The position numbers and the translations under genes are program-made. Shown here piece after piece: positions 23,291-32,463 of a stretch of 42,510 bases of DNA (position 1 is the first letter of the stretch; each line of letters starts with the position of its first letter). The notes under the pieces were generated by a model. The model had not been told where the DNA came from, searched no databases, and saw only the letters and a program-made list of their open reading frames with translations. Source of the stretch: JAUNKE01 sp041853585. Lineage in GTDB: Bacteria > Bacillota > Clostridia > Peptostreptococcales > Filifactoraceae. The stretch covers positions 1-42,510 of the forward strand of contig JBGZSM010000013.1 in NCBI GenBank assembly GCA_041853585.1, read 5' to 3'.

Positions 23291-23631
23291 AGGAAGCGGA
23301 TATTTTGGCAAAGACCTACAATCATACTTGCACGGTGATAAGACCTGCGCCTGTTGCTAATTCACACTTTGATGATTTTGAAATGAGAGAAATCTACCGG
23401 GATGTTACTTGTGCGGTGTCATTCACGAAAGGGAGTTTCCAAGGACAAAGCGACACGACGCAGAGCATCCAGTACGCTGCGATTTTGTTTGTGCGTCCGG
23501 AGATTCAAATTCTCGCCGGCGACCGAATCACGGCAAGAACAGAGGGAATTGAAATTGATTTTCTTGCCGGTGAAGGTGTGCATTACCCATCCCACAATGA
23601 GATTCCGCTGATACGAAAGGATGATGCATAA
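23287..23631 (+). CDS. Head closure / minor capsid protein
   Basis: This 114-aa beta-rich protein includes HTCTVIRPAPVANSHFDDF and RDVTCAVSFTKG, like the minor capsid/head-closure proteins of PBSX- and SPP1-type phages. It overlaps its neighbours by 4 and 1 bases. It likely forms the stopper ring of the neck. Confidence 0.75.
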   Translation: MKEADILAKTYNHTCTVIRPAPVANSHFDDFEMREIYRDVTCAVSFTKGSFQGQSDTTQSIQYAAILFVRPEIQILAGDRITARTEGIEIDFLAGEGVHYPSHNEIPLIRKDDA

Positions 23632-24029
23632 TGATTACAACATCCGGATTGGACGAGCATATCCGACAAATCCGTGCGTTGGCATCAGATGTGGATGAAG
23701 AAATTCAAAAAGAAATGAATCGCATCGGACTACAAGTTATCACGGATGCACGAAAAAACACACCAACCCAAACAGGAACGCTCAAACGCTCATTTCACAC
23801 CGACGGTGTTGAAAAAGATGGAAATGAATATCGCGTTGAAGTAACAAACAATACGGAATATGCGGCACATGTGGAATATGGACATCGGGAATATGTGTGG
23901 GGAAGACCAACAGGGAAAATTCGACCGGGCAGATATATGCTTACCAATGCAGAGAAGCGAGCGAAAGCGATATTGCCTGCTCGAATAAAACAAGCGATAC
24001 GCCGAGCGGAAAAGAGGATTCATGAATAG
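23631..24029 (+). CDS. HK97 gp10-like neck protein
   Basis: This 132-aa protein has the family pattern MNRIGLQVITDARKNTPTQTGTLKRSF followed by YAAHVEYGHREY and a basic C-terminus. HK97 gp10-family proteins sit at the head-tail junction. It overlaps the genes on both sides. Confidence 0.88.
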   Translation: MITTSGLDEHIRQIRALASDVDEEIQKEMNRIGLQVITDARKNTPTQTGTLKRSFHTDGVEKDGNEYRVEVTNNTEYAAHVEYGHREYVWGRPTGKIRPGRYMLTNAEKRAKAILPARIKQAIRRAEKRIHE

Positions 24030-24534
24030 AATTGAAACAATTCAAATTACCGAGGAAATTGCTCGTGTTCTTAAAACGATGGTGCCGACTGCTAAAGTGC
24101 ATCTTGAGCGAATTGACAAAAAAAGTTTGCCTGCATTTTCCATAGAAGTTGTATCCGACACCAGTACGGTCATCAGCAGTACGCATGAACAAAGGAATTT
24201 GACGCTGGACATTATTTATTACAGCCAAAGTAACCGCCAATCAGAAGCGATTGAGATGAGCGGCAAGCTGATGGCGATTTTTTTGCCTACTTTCAGGCTT
24301 AATAATGAAAAGACCTTTACTTTTCATCAGGGTGTTCAAACGCGGTTTGTGGAACAGGACTTACACTTTTTGATTGAATTTGATTGGCGACAAAGCATTA
24401 CGAAGTCATTTGTGGATGAGGACAACAAGTTTGTGACTTATGACACAACCGATGAAACGAAAGCGGTAGTAGCCAACCGATTACACGAGATTGAAAAAAT
24501 GAAAGAAATTCAAACAATAATAGAAAGGGGATAA
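24022..24534 (+). CDS. Tail completion / terminator-like protein
   Basis: This 170-aa protein lies between the gp10-like gene and the sheath, the position of tail terminators. RIDKKSLPAFSIEVVSDTST and LTLDIIYYSQSNRQSEAIEM match the phage protein family found beside gp10-like genes in Firmicutes. It overlaps the upstream gene by 8 bases. Confidence 0.75.
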   Translation: MNRIETIQITEEIARVLKTMVPTAKVHLERIDKKSLPAFSIEVVSDTSTVISSTHEQRNLTLDIIYYSQSNRQSEAIEMSGKLMAIFLPTFRLNNEKTFTFHQGVQTRFVEQDLHFLIEFDWRQSITKSFVDEDNKFVTYDTTDETKAVVANRLHEIEKMKEIQTIIERG

Positions 24535-24535
24535 G

Positions 24536-25600
24536 ATGGCAACAACAATTGGAATGCCGAGCATACAAATTGAGTTTAAATCCAAAGGATTAACAGCGAT
24601 TGGGCGCTCCGAGCGTGGGCGGGTCGTACTTTTGATCAAAGATTCAACACAAAAGACAACGCCAATCGTCCATCGTTCGCTTGCGGATGTGGATGAAACT
24701 AAAAATTATACTGCGAAATCCATCGATTATATCCGGCTGGCGTTTCGGGGGAATCCGAATCGAGTGACAACCTATGTTGTAACGGACGAAACGCTTGGCG
24801 AGGTATTGAAAAAGCTTCAGAACATACAATTCGATTACTTGGCGATGCCGGAAGCGAGCGAAGAGCAAAACGAGACGATAGCGAGCTGGATTAAAATGCA
24901 GCGAAAAAACGATAAAATCTATAAATTTGTAGCTTGGAATCACGAAGCGGATCACGAGGGAGTTATTAACTTCGCTTCCGATAAAATTGCGACAAAAAAC
25001 AAGGAATACAAAGGGCAAGAGTTTACTGCGCGAATCGCGGGAATCTTGGCGGGTATGTCATTACAACAGTCCGCCACCTTCCACGAGCTCAAAGAAGTTG
25101 AGGGTGTGGAGCAAATTGAAAATCTTGATGATGTGATTAAGCAAGGGAAACTGGTACTGTTCAATGATGTAGAAACCATTCGACTGGCACGAGCGGTGAA
25201 TTCGCTCACGACGCTGAATGCTGAAAAAGGCGAAGATTTTTGCAAGATTAAAATCGTGGAAGCGATGGATTTGGTCAAAAACGACATCCGAAGTACATTT
25301 TACAACCACTATGTCGGAAAGGTGCAGAACTCGTATGATAACAAGCAGCTGTTTTTGGCAAATATCAATCGAGTATATTTTCCGGAAATTGCCGGAGATA
25401 TTTTGGAAAGCTCTTTTGACAATCGCGTCGAATTGGATTTGGAAGCTCAAAAAAAGTATGCCATCACAAAGGGCGAGGATGTCGATGCGATGACTGAGAT
25501 GGAAATCAAGCAATATCCGACCGGGTCAAAGGTGATGATTACAGGGAAAATAAAATTCTTGGATGCGATGGAAGATTTGAGCATCACATTCAACATCTAG
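24536..25600 (+). CDS. Tail sheath protein (XkdK-like)
   Basis: This 354-aa protein starts MATTIGMPSIQIEFKSKGLT. It has an inner Rossmann-like part with WIKMQRKNDKIYKFVAWNHE and ends VMITGKIKFLDAMEDLSITF, the typical XkdK-type sheath C-terminus. It shows that the tail is contractile, as in Mu and PBSX. AGAAAGGGG precedes the ATG. Confidence 0.92.
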   Translation: MATTIGMPSIQIEFKSKGLTAIGRSERGRVVLLIKDSTQKTTPIVHRSLADVDETKNYTAKSIDYIRLAFRGNPNRVTTYVVTDETLGEVLKKLQNIQFDYLAMPEASEEQNETIASWIKMQRKNDKIYKFVAWNHEADHEGVINFASDKIATKNKEYKGQEFTARIAGILAGMSLQQSATFHELKEVEGVEQIENLDDVIKQGKLVLFNDVETIRLARAVNSLTTLNAEKGEDFCKIKIVEAMDLVKNDIRSTFYNHYVGKVQNSYDNKQLFLANINRVYFPEIAGDILESSFDNRVELDLEAQKKYAITKGEDVDAMTEMEIKQYPTGSKVMITGKIKFLDAMEDLSITFNI

Positions 25601-25610
25601 GAGGAATGGT

Positions 25611-26039
25611 ATGAGAGGGAATCGAGTATTATCCGGGGCGCACGGAACGCTCCACTGGGACGGTGAGCTTATTTTTGAAGTGAAATCGGTCAATGCGGAC
25701 ATCAACTTTAATCGGGAAGATGTCGCATTTGGCTTAGACATGGACTCAAAGATGACGGCGGTCTCCGGAAGTGGCGAATTTGTGGTGGCGCATGTTTATT
25801 CCAGAGGCATTAAAAAGCTTTTGGATGCGATTAAAAAAGGAGAAGATCCAAGAGCTTCCTTGTCCGTGGCTATCAAAGACCCGGATGCAGTTGGTAAGCA
25901 AATTGAGCGTGTGAACATTGCTAATGTATGGTTTAACAAAATGACACTTGCCAATTTCACGAGGGGCGAATATATTGAAAAGACTTTTGAATTCGGCTTT
26001 ACGCCTAGTGATAGTGATTTAGCTGAAGGAATTTATTAG
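25611..26039 (+). CDS. Tail tube protein (XkdM-like)
   Basis: This 142-aa protein contains RVLSGAHGTLHWDGELIFEV, KMTAVSGSGEFVVAHVYSRG and a beta-rich C-terminus (TRGEYIEKTFEFGFT), as in XkdM tube proteins. It follows the sheath gene by 10 bp with GGAGGAATGGT. It polymerises into the inner tube. Confidence 0.92.
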   Translation: MRGNRVLSGAHGTLHWDGELIFEVKSVNADINFNREDVAFGLDMDSKMTAVSGSGEFVVAHVYSRGIKKLLDAIKKGEDPRASLSVAIKDPDAVGKQIERVNIANVWFNKMTLANFTRGEYIEKTFEFGFTPSDSDLAEGIY

Positions 26040-26047
26040 GAGGAAAT

Positions 26048-26446
26048 ATGGATAATATTACCCAAGCTGAATTTAAGAATAAATCTGCATTGAGCGTCAA
26101 GGCGCTGATGGAGAAAAGGGAACTGATTCAAAGAAACAAGAAAAGAATGATTGACATTGAAGTGGATGAGATTGGGGTTTTTAAGTTTCGAATTCCGGAT
26201 TTCTACGACATCGAAGACTCGAATCAAACGGATAACGGCGATGCATATATTGTATATTCCTGTGCGGTAGAGCCGAGTTTGAAAGATGCCGAACTGCAAA
26301 AAGCCTATGGCGTGAAAATGCCTGTCGATATCGTGCTTGAAATTTTCAAGCCGGGGCAGATTGTAGAAATCACAAAAACATTACTACAAGCAGCGGGTTA
26401 CAAAGATGAAACGGTAAGAATTGTGGAAACTATAAAAAACGAATAA
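26048..26446 (+). CDS. Tail assembly chaperone, short form (G-like)
   Basis: This 132-aa protein corresponds to XkdN-type tail chaperones and lies between tube and tape-measure genes. The zero-frame product ends TIKNE at TAA 26444-26446. The final codons ATA AAA AAC form a slippery heptamer that also allows a longer product (see the next entry). The chaperone coats the tape measure during tail assembly. Confidence 0.9.
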   Translation: MDNITQAEFKNKSALSVKALMEKRELIQRNKKRMIDIEVDEIGVFKFRIPDFYDIEDSNQTDNGDAYIVYSCAVEPSLKDAELQKAYGVKMPVDIVLEIFKPGQIVEITKTLLQAAGYKDETVRIVETIKNE

Positions 26447-26592
26447 ACGAGGGCGATGGGGAGCTTGGACTCATCGCTTATCTCGTCTCGAAAGGGCATA
26501 CACTGGATTATGCCGTCAATCTGAGCAATTATGAGAAAATGTTGATAGCCGGAATTATGGCATCTAAATTGGGAGGTGGTGAAAGCTTATGA
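26048..26592 (+). CDS. Tail assembly chaperone, -1 frameshift product (G-T-like)
   Basis: A -1 slip on A AAA AAC at 26434-26440 reads on for 50 codons, giving RINEGDGELGLIAYLVSKGH and on to ...MASKLGGGESL. It ends at TGA 26590-26592, which overlaps the tape-measure ATG at 26589. The fused protein would be about 181 aa. The extension has no start codon or ribosome site of its own. This matches the lambda G/GT and PBSX-type arrangement. Confidence 0.88.
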
Positions 26593-28343
26593 TAAGTAGT
26601 GTAATTACACTTAAAGACAATTACACCAATGTAGCGCGTCGCGTCGGGCGTTCGGCGGAGAATATGCGCAAAGAACTTTCAAATACCGAAAGAAAAACAA
26701 ATTCGCTGACATCATCTCTTAAAAAGATGACCAATCGAAAATACGATGTGAAGATTCGTTCGGTCGGCGATAAACGGATTAGGGATGATTTAAGAAGATT
26801 GCAATCGCAAATCCGAAAAACAACCGGAAAGGATTATAAAGTTCGAATTACCGCTCAGCGTTCATGGAAAGAAATGCTCAGTGGGGGATTGAGTTTTCTT
26901 AAAAACAAAACCATCCATATCAAAACCAATGTGACCGGGCTTATTCGCGCTCGAATTGAAGCACAGCGTTTATCAAGAGAGTTGTATAAAGCCACCGGAC
27001 GCAGACATCGAGTCAGTATCGGAGGTAATTCCGGAGCGGGTTTTATGAGAACCATTGCCGGTCAAGCGGGAAATGCGGCAATTTCCAGTGCGGGAGCAGG
27101 CAGTAGTGCCGCCGGAGCCGCCGGGGCGGTAGGAAGCGCCGGAGGACTTGCGGTTAGTGCCGGAGCAATTGGTGCTGCGGTTGCGGGCGTTGTTGCTGCT
27201 CTTGCCGCACTGGGTCTTGCAATCGGCGGATTCGTGAAACTGACCAAGTCTATGATTGACGAAGGTTCCGCATTGCAACAACAAGAAGTGGCGATGACTC
27301 ATTTTTTGGGAGGGGATGAAGCGAAATCCGCTTCCTACACGAAAGAACTTCGGGAAAATGCGAATCTTACACCCTTTTCCACTGCGGAAGTAGTTGCCGC
27401 CGGAACGAGAGCGGTTCAGATAACCGAAGGTGACACAAAAAAAGGAATGGAATTTGTAAAACTCGCTGAAGATATGGCGGCGCTTATGCCGGGAAAAACC
27501 ATCTCGGATGCGATGGAGGCGCTTGCTGACGCTCAGATGGGCGAGATGGAGCGATTGAAAGAGTTTGGATTCAAAGGCTCGAAAGAGTTGTTTGACGAGG
27601 CTCAAGGTGATCTATTTAAGATGAAATCAATGACCGGGCGATCGCTTTTGGAAATGTTTGAAGGCGGGGCAAGAAAAAAGAGCGAAACTTGGGATGGGAA
27701 GATTTCGACCATAAAAGGCAACATCCAAACCGGACTTGCAGACTCTGGGAAGAAGATTATCGATGCTTTGCTTCCCGCGCTTGACAAATTGATTCCGGTA
27801 TCGGTGGAATTGGCAAAACGACTTCCTGAAATTACAGAAGCGGTCATTCGATATGTAACACCACATATCAAGACGGCGGCAAGCGTCATTAAAAACGATG
27901 TTGTTCCGACCTTTAAGTTTTTAGGTGGCGTTGTTATGAGTATTGCATCGGCGATTCAATCGGCGACAGCTACCATCTCATCGGTAAAAAACACCGTGAG
28001 CGGCTGGTTTGGCGGAAAAGCTGAAAAAAGCGGAGCGGTAAAGAGTATAAGGAATTATTCCGGAAGAGGTTTTGCAACCGGAACGATGAATTTCTCCGGC
28101 GGATGGGCAAGGGTCAATGAGCGAGGAGATGAAATGTTCCAATTGCCAACAGGAACAAAAATTTATCCATCCTCCAAAACAGATGCAGCAATATCTAAAG
28201 AACTTCGACTCGAAGCCCGAAAAAAATCATCCCCGAACATCAATATGACTTTCAATATTCAAACCGGCGGCTCTATTGATGAACGAATGATAGGGAAAAT
28301 GGTGGCAAAAGAAATTGAAAAAGTGCTTGTAAATCTGAACTAG
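26589..28343 (+). CDS. Tape measure protein
   Basis: This 584-aa protein has a basic N-terminal part with repeated VKIRSVGDKRIRDDLRRLQ / VRITAQRSWKEML / IHIKTNVTGLIRARIEAQRL segments. A Gly/Ala-rich hydrophobic stretch (about residues 155-220, likely membrane-inserting) and a helical C-terminus (GTKIYPSSKTDAAISKEL) follow. It sets tail length; at about 0.15 nm per residue a short tail near 85-90 nm is expected. GGGAGGTGGTG lies upstream of ATG 26589. Confidence 0.93.
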   Translation: MISSVITLKDNYTNVARRVGRSAENMRKELSNTERKTNSLTSSLKKMTNRKYDVKIRSVGDKRIRDDLRRLQSQIRKTTGKDYKVRITAQRSWKEMLSGGLSFLKNKTIHIKTNVTGLIRARIEAQRLSRELYKATGRRHRVSIGGNSGAGFMRTIAGQAGNAAISSAGAGSSAAGAAGAVGSAGGLAVSAGAIGAAVAGVVAALAALGLAIGGFVKLTKSMIDEGSALQQQEVAMTHFLGGDEAKSASYTKELRENANLTPFSTAEVVAAGTRAVQITEGDTKKGMEFVKLAEDMAALMPGKTISDAMEALADAQMGEMERLKEFGFKGSKELFDEAQGDLFKMKSMTGRSLLEMFEGGARKKSETWDGKISTIKGNIQTGLADSGKKIIDALLPALDKLIPVSVELAKRLPEITEAVIRYVTPHIKTAASVIKNDVVPTFKFLGGVVMSIASAIQSATATISSVKNTVSGWFGGKAEKSGAVKSIRNYSGRGFATGTMNFSGGWARVNERGDEMFQLPTGTKIYPSSKTDAAISKELRLEARKKSSPNINMTFNIQTGGSIDERMIGKMVAKEIEKVLVNLN

Positions 28344-28352
28344 GAGGAATTT

Positions 28353-29072
28353 ATGAAAGAATATATTCTCTCGCAAGACGGTGAGAGTTTGAAACTGCCT
28401 GTAAATCCGCAGTCATTCAGCGACGAACAGAGTCACAACAATCCTCGATTTCAAACTTATGCACTGGGGGAAATTAAGGCAAACGGAAAAAGAAATTTGC
28501 GTGAAATTGTCATCGAGAGTTTTTTCCCGAAAAGGTATCAATCGTTTTGCACTTACAAAGAATTTCCATCGCCTTATGAATGTAAAGCCATAATTGAGAA
28601 ATGGAAAGAAAGTGGAAAGCCTATCCGATTGCTGATTACTGAAACGAATATCAACTTTGCTTACACCATTGATAAATTCATATGTTTGGAAAAAGACGGT
28701 ACGGGCGATCTATATTTTCAATTAGAACTTTCAGAATATCGATTCTTGAATGTCCCGGTAAGTCACAATCCGGCACCAATTCAAAAAACAACAGGGCTTC
28801 GTGAGCGACCGAAAGTCAAAGGAAAAGGAAACGATGTAAAGAAGAAAGTAAGGGTAAAACAAGTAAAAAAGCAAAAAAAACAGAAAGAATCCAGCCCGAA
28901 GCCAAACAAAACAGCTATTCAATTTGACGCGTTTAAGATTGAATCGGACAACCTAAAAAGACAACTGAACAGGCACTTGGCAGCGCAAGCAAAGAATAGG
29001 CAGAATTTGAATGAAATCCGCGACAAAATCAATCACTTTGGGCGTGGGAGTTCAGGGGGTGGCAGCAGATGA
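28353..29072 (+). CDS. XkdP-like tail/baseplate protein
   Basis: This 239-aa protein has an N-terminal part (LPVNPQSFSDEQSHNNPRF, LREIVIESFFPKRYQSFC, YFQLELSEYRFLNV) matching XkdP-type proteins linking tube and baseplate. The usual C-terminal LysM is not evident; a Lys-rich basic linker (KKVRVKQVKKQKKQKES) and a coiled stretch replace it. Its stop overlaps the next start. Confidence 0.82.
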   Translation: MKEYILSQDGESLKLPVNPQSFSDEQSHNNPRFQTYALGEIKANGKRNLREIVIESFFPKRYQSFCTYKEFPSPYECKAIIEKWKESGKPIRLLITETNINFAYTIDKFICLEKDGTGDLYFQLELSEYRFLNVPVSHNPAPIQKTTGLRERPKVKGKGNDVKKKVRVKQVKKQKKQKESSPKPNKTAIQFDAFKIESDNLKRQLNRHLAAQAKNRQNLNEIRDKINHFGRGSSGGGSR

Positions 29073-30049
29073 TTGTAAAACATTATAGCCGCTCCGGAAC
29101 GGTTACTGATATTACACAGCTTGTCGGTACAATTCAATCGTCCGGGGATTTACTTGAAGTATCAAGAAGTGTGGAAATTAGCGTCACTCGACCTAATCGA
29201 GTGTATGGAATTTCGGCGCCTAATGTTTTGCTTGGCGAGGCGATTTCGCTTGAAATCGAAGGGAAAGAAATTTTTTATGGATTTGTTTGGGATATTGAAA
29301 TGGATGATAATGAAATCGAACAGAAGATACTTTGTTTTGACCATCTGATTTATGTGATGCGATCGGAGTCATCAACACAAGTTTTTACAAAGAAGAGCGC
29401 CGAATACATCATCAAACAGGTTTGCAAGGAAGTCGGGGTAAGTGTGGGGAAATTGCCATCTGTGGCAACTGTTTCAACAATTAACGGTCGCAACGAAACG
29501 GCTTACAACATTCTGATGATGTGCTGCACAGAAATGCGTAAAGTAACGGGAAAATCATATTATCCGATAATGCGAAACAGAAAGTTACAAATCATTGAAA
29601 AAGGCGAACTCACCGAGCCGGTTATTGAATACCGTACGGAGTCGATTGATGGTACATTATTATCTTTGCAATATAAGGCGGCGCTGGACAATCTGGTAAA
29701 CAAAATCATTGTTAAAGATGATAAAGGTAAGAAAGTGGATGTAATCAGTAATTCGGAAGATATTAAAAAATACGGTCAAATAATGAAACAGTATTACAAG
29801 CAAAAAGGGGAGTCTAAGACTGTCGCCAAGAATCTTTTGCAATCCGCTGAACACACAATTCAGATTTCGTGTATCGGTGCTTGGTCTTTGAGAACGGGTT
29901 ATAGCGTTACTGTAAAGACCGGGCTATTCAATGCAAAATTCTATATTCGGTCGGACACGCATCATTGGAGCAATGGGATTCATACAACCGACTTGACCTT
30001 GGAATTCGAGAATAATATGGATAAAAAAGAACTGCCGAAGCAAGGATAA
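29069..30049 (+). CDS. Baseplate hub protein (XkdQ-like)
   Basis: This 326-aa protein resembles XkdQ/gpD-type hubs: YSRSGTVTDITQLVGTIQSS, LEVSRSVEISVTRPN, and a C-terminal GAWSLRTGYSVTVKTGLFNA...HHWSNGIHTTDLTLEF. Hub proteins cap the tube at the membrane end. It starts within the stop of the previous gene. Confidence 0.88.
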   Translation: MIVKHYSRSGTVTDITQLVGTIQSSGDLLEVSRSVEISVTRPNRVYGISAPNVLLGEAISLEIEGKEIFYGFVWDIEMDDNEIEQKILCFDHLIYVMRSESSTQVFTKKSAEYIIKQVCKEVGVSVGKLPSVATVSTINGRNETAYNILMMCCTEMRKVTGKSYYPIMRNRKLQIIEKGELTEPVIEYRTESIDGTLLSLQYKAALDNLVNKIIVKDDKGKKVDVISNSEDIKKYGQIMKQYYKQKGESKTVAKNLLQSAEHTIQISCIGAWSLRTGYSVTVKTGLFNAKFYIRSDTHHWSNGIHTTDLTLEFENNMDKKELPKQG

Positions 30050-30059
30050 AGGAGGAGCG

Positions 30060-30437
30060 ATGGGCGAGTTAAGCAGAGTATTATCTGAGATGAAAAAACA
30101 AGAAAATGCCGACAAAATCGAAATAGCGACGATCATAAATTTGTCTCCGTTTACAATTCAAATCGACGACCAACAATATGATGCGGTAAATTTTTCTATT
30201 TTTGCACCAATGCCAATGAAAATTAAAGAAAAGAGACCGATTGACATTGTAACTGACCCGAGACCGTTGCCGATTGTTGGTCATTCAAGCTATAAGGAAT
30301 ATGACTTGGAAGAAATATTTGACCATGAAAAAACTTTACCGTTTGAAGTGGGCGATATCATTTCTGTTGTTGACAAAGGAGCGACTTTTATTGTTTTAAG
30401 TGTGCTCGTGGATATGAAAGATGGGGTGAAAATATGA
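30060..30437 (+). CDS. XkdR-like (DUF2577) baseplate protein
   Basis: This 125-aa protein contains IATIINLSPFTIQIDDQQYD and GDIISVVDKGATFIVLSVLV, an OB-like beta pattern of the XkdR family. AAAGGAGGAGCG precedes the ATG. It overlaps the XkdS-like gene by 4 bases. It probably forms part of the central spike or hub. Confidence 0.82.
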   Translation: MGELSRVLSEMKKQENADKIEIATIINLSPFTIQIDDQQYDAVNFSIFAPMPMKIKEKRPIDIVTDPRPLPIVGHSSYKEYDLEEIFDHEKTLPFEVGDIISVVDKGATFIVLSVLVDMKDGVKI

Positions 30438-30874
30438 GTATATTCCCTGCGTTCGTTCAACTGGAAAACAAAACCGAACAGATAGAATTGCCAATGCTTA
30501 AAGAATATGCTTATGATTTCGATACGAATGAACTGAAATTAAGAGACGGAAAGAATTATCTTGTGGAAGGTAACGAGGCACTTAAGATTTGGATATTCAA
30601 AGCAATTGTAACAGCAAGGTACAAATATATTGCTTATTCCGAGCAATTTGGCACTGAAATTTTTGAAGTGATTGGTACAACGCTATCCAGTGAGGCGAAA
30701 AAGGCGGAAGTGCGCAGATATATTATCGAAACGCTTATGGTTAATCCATATATTTTGTCAATTGAGCGGATTGAGCTTTCGCAAATCAAGGATAATCTGG
30801 ATATTGAAGTTTTTGTAAAATCTATTTATGAAGATAAGGTGGTGAATGTTCGTTGTTTGATAGAGATAGCATAA
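30434..30874 (+). CDS. XkdS-like (DUF2634, gp25-type) baseplate wedge protein
   Basis: This 146-aa protein contains KEYAYDFDTNELKLRDGKNY, EALKIWIFKAIVTARYKYIAYSEQFGTEIFE and ERIELSQIKDNLDIEVFV, typical of XkdS. It is the T4 gp25-like wedge component that nucleates the sheath. It overlaps the next gene by 22 bases. Confidence 0.88.
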   Translation: MSIFPAFVQLENKTEQIELPMLKEYAYDFDTNELKLRDGKNYLVEGNEALKIWIFKAIVTARYKYIAYSEQFGTEIFEVIGTTLSSEAKKAEVRRYIIETLMVNPYILSIERIELSQIKDNLDIEVFVKSIYEDKVVNVRCLIEIA

Positions 30875-31914
30875 TCAATCGTCTAAAGGACGGGTTATTA
30901 AGTGAATCAAATAAAATGGAAGGTTCTTTCGCCGCAGATAATATTGGTGCTGTGGCGGAAGAATTTGAAATGATGTATGCCTTTATGCAGTATTTAGACA
31001 TCAATCATTATGTAAACTCCGCAGAGGGGGAATATCTAGATCGTAAAGCTGTAGATTATGGACTTTCGAGAAAAAAGGCAACTAAAGCGACCGGGGTTGT
31101 GAAAGTGACCGGTACAGACGGAGTTAATATTCCTAAAGGAACGATATTAGTTTCAGATACTTTGAGTTTTGAAACGGTTCAGGATGTGACAATCTCGTCC
31201 GGAACTGCAACAGTTAAAGTAGTCGCTGTTGAACCGGGAACAGCCGGGAATATTCCACCTCAAGCAATAAAAAAACTGGAAGACAGTATTTCCGGAGTGA
31301 CGAAAGTAGAAAACGAATCAGTGTTTACAGGCGGGACAGAAGATGAAACGGATGACAGTTTTAGAGAACGACTATTATTTAAAATTCAAAATCCGGCAAC
31401 ATCCGGAAATGTAAACCATTATAAAATATGGGCGAGTGAAGTTAATGGAGTTGGGAGAGTTCGAGTGTTTCCTCTCCATGCCGGAGCTGGAACGGTAAAG
31501 GTTTCAATTTTGGATGATAATGCTGATGTGGCGAGTTCCGAACTGATTGAGGCGGTAAAAAAACATATTGATCCCGACAATGGACAAGGTACAGGGAAAG
31601 CGCCTATCGGAGCAAAACTCACAGTAACGACTGCTGTTAAGAAAAATATTGCTATTAATGCGAGACTTCGTTTGGTAAATCAATCAAGGCTTCAAGAAAC
31701 GAAAACAGCTATTGAACAGGCAATAAAAAGGTATTTTAAGACCATTTCATACAATGAAAAGATAAACTATGTTTCCTATGCAAAAATCGTTGATATCCTT
31801 TTTGATAATGAGAATATTGAAGATTTTGAGGAGCTTAGAATAAATAACGGAAATAGAAATATCGTTCTTGGTCAAGAGGAAATACCTTTTTTACAAAATC
31901 TGGAGGTTAGCTGA
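30853..31914 (+). CDS. Baseplate J-like protein (XkdT-like)
   Basis: This 353-aa protein starts at TTG after GGTGGTGAATG, inside the end of the XkdS-like gene. It has YLDRKAVDYGLSRKKATKA, GVVKVTGTDGVNIPKGTILV, VEPGTAGNIPPQAIKKLEDS, TGGTEDETDDSFRERLLFKI and GNVNHYKIWASEVNGVGRVR, all hallmarks of the gpJ/XkdT family. It is the main wedge protein of the baseplate. Confidence 0.93.
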   Translation: MFDRDSIINRLKDGLLSESNKMEGSFAADNIGAVAEEFEMMYAFMQYLDINHYVNSAEGEYLDRKAVDYGLSRKKATKATGVVKVTGTDGVNIPKGTILVSDTLSFETVQDVTISSGTATVKVVAVEPGTAGNIPPQAIKKLEDSISGVTKVENESVFTGGTEDETDDSFRERLLFKIQNPATSGNVNHYKIWASEVNGVGRVRVFPLHAGAGTVKVSILDDNADVASSELIEAVKKHIDPDNGQGTGKAPIGAKLTVTTAVKKNIAINARLRLVNQSRLQETKTAIEQAIKRYFKTISYNEKINYVSYAKIVDILFDNENIEDFEELRINNGNRNIVLGQEEIPFLQNLEVS

Positions 31915-32453
31915 TGAATGGAGAACGGTTTTTTTATATGCTGCCGAAACTCATTGTAGATATTTCTGCGCTGAAAGAGTTGTTGATTACAGAAGATAGG
32001 GAGTTTGAAAGAGTTGAAGAGAAGCTGGATGAGTTTGTCAATAATTCCTACTTAAGCACGATTGTTGATGAAAGAGCCGTTGAAGTATATGAGAAGTTAT
32101 TTAATGTAAAGACATTCGGAGATCTTGAGACGCGTCGTTCAATGCTGATTGCAAAACTTAGAGGAGCAGGGACAACTACTCCGGCATTGGTTAAAAATGT
32201 TGCTACTTCCTTTTCATATGGAGAAGTTGATGTTATTCCGGAATATGAAAAGTATGTTGTACGGATAAAATTCATCAGTGAAAAAGGACTTCCTAAGAAT
32301 CTGGAAGCGATTAAAAATTCGCTGGCAGAAGTTATCCCGGCGCACCTTCATATTGTGTATGAATTTACTTACACCACTTGGGGAGAGCATAAGCAAAATC
32401 GGACTTGGGGGCAGTTAAAGCAAGGGACATGGAATGATGCGAAGGTGATATGA
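31914..32453 (+). CDS. XkdU/YmfQ-like (DUF2313) baseplate protein
   Basis: This 179-aa protein has FGDLETRRSMLIAKLRGAGTT, and NSLAEVIPAHLHIVYEFTYT followed by a Trp-rich tail (TTWGEHKQNRTWGQLKQGTW). It connects baseplate and fibres. The ATG overlaps the previous stop (TGATG). Confidence 0.9.
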   Translation: MNGERFFYMLPKLIVDISALKELLITEDREFERVEEKLDEFVNNSYLSTIVDERAVEVYEKLFNVKTFGDLETRRSMLIAKLRGAGTTTPALVKNVATSFSYGEVDVIPEYEKYVVRIKFISEKGLPKNLEAIKNSLAEVIPAHLHIVYEFTYTTWGEHKQNRTWGQLKQGTWNDAKVI

Positions 32454-32463
32454 AGGAGGCAAT

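Noticed and set aside
27062..27247. Antisense Ala/Pro-rich ORF inside the tape measure gene
   Set aside because: It is the mirror image of the Gly/Ala codons of the hydrophobic segment and has no start signal.
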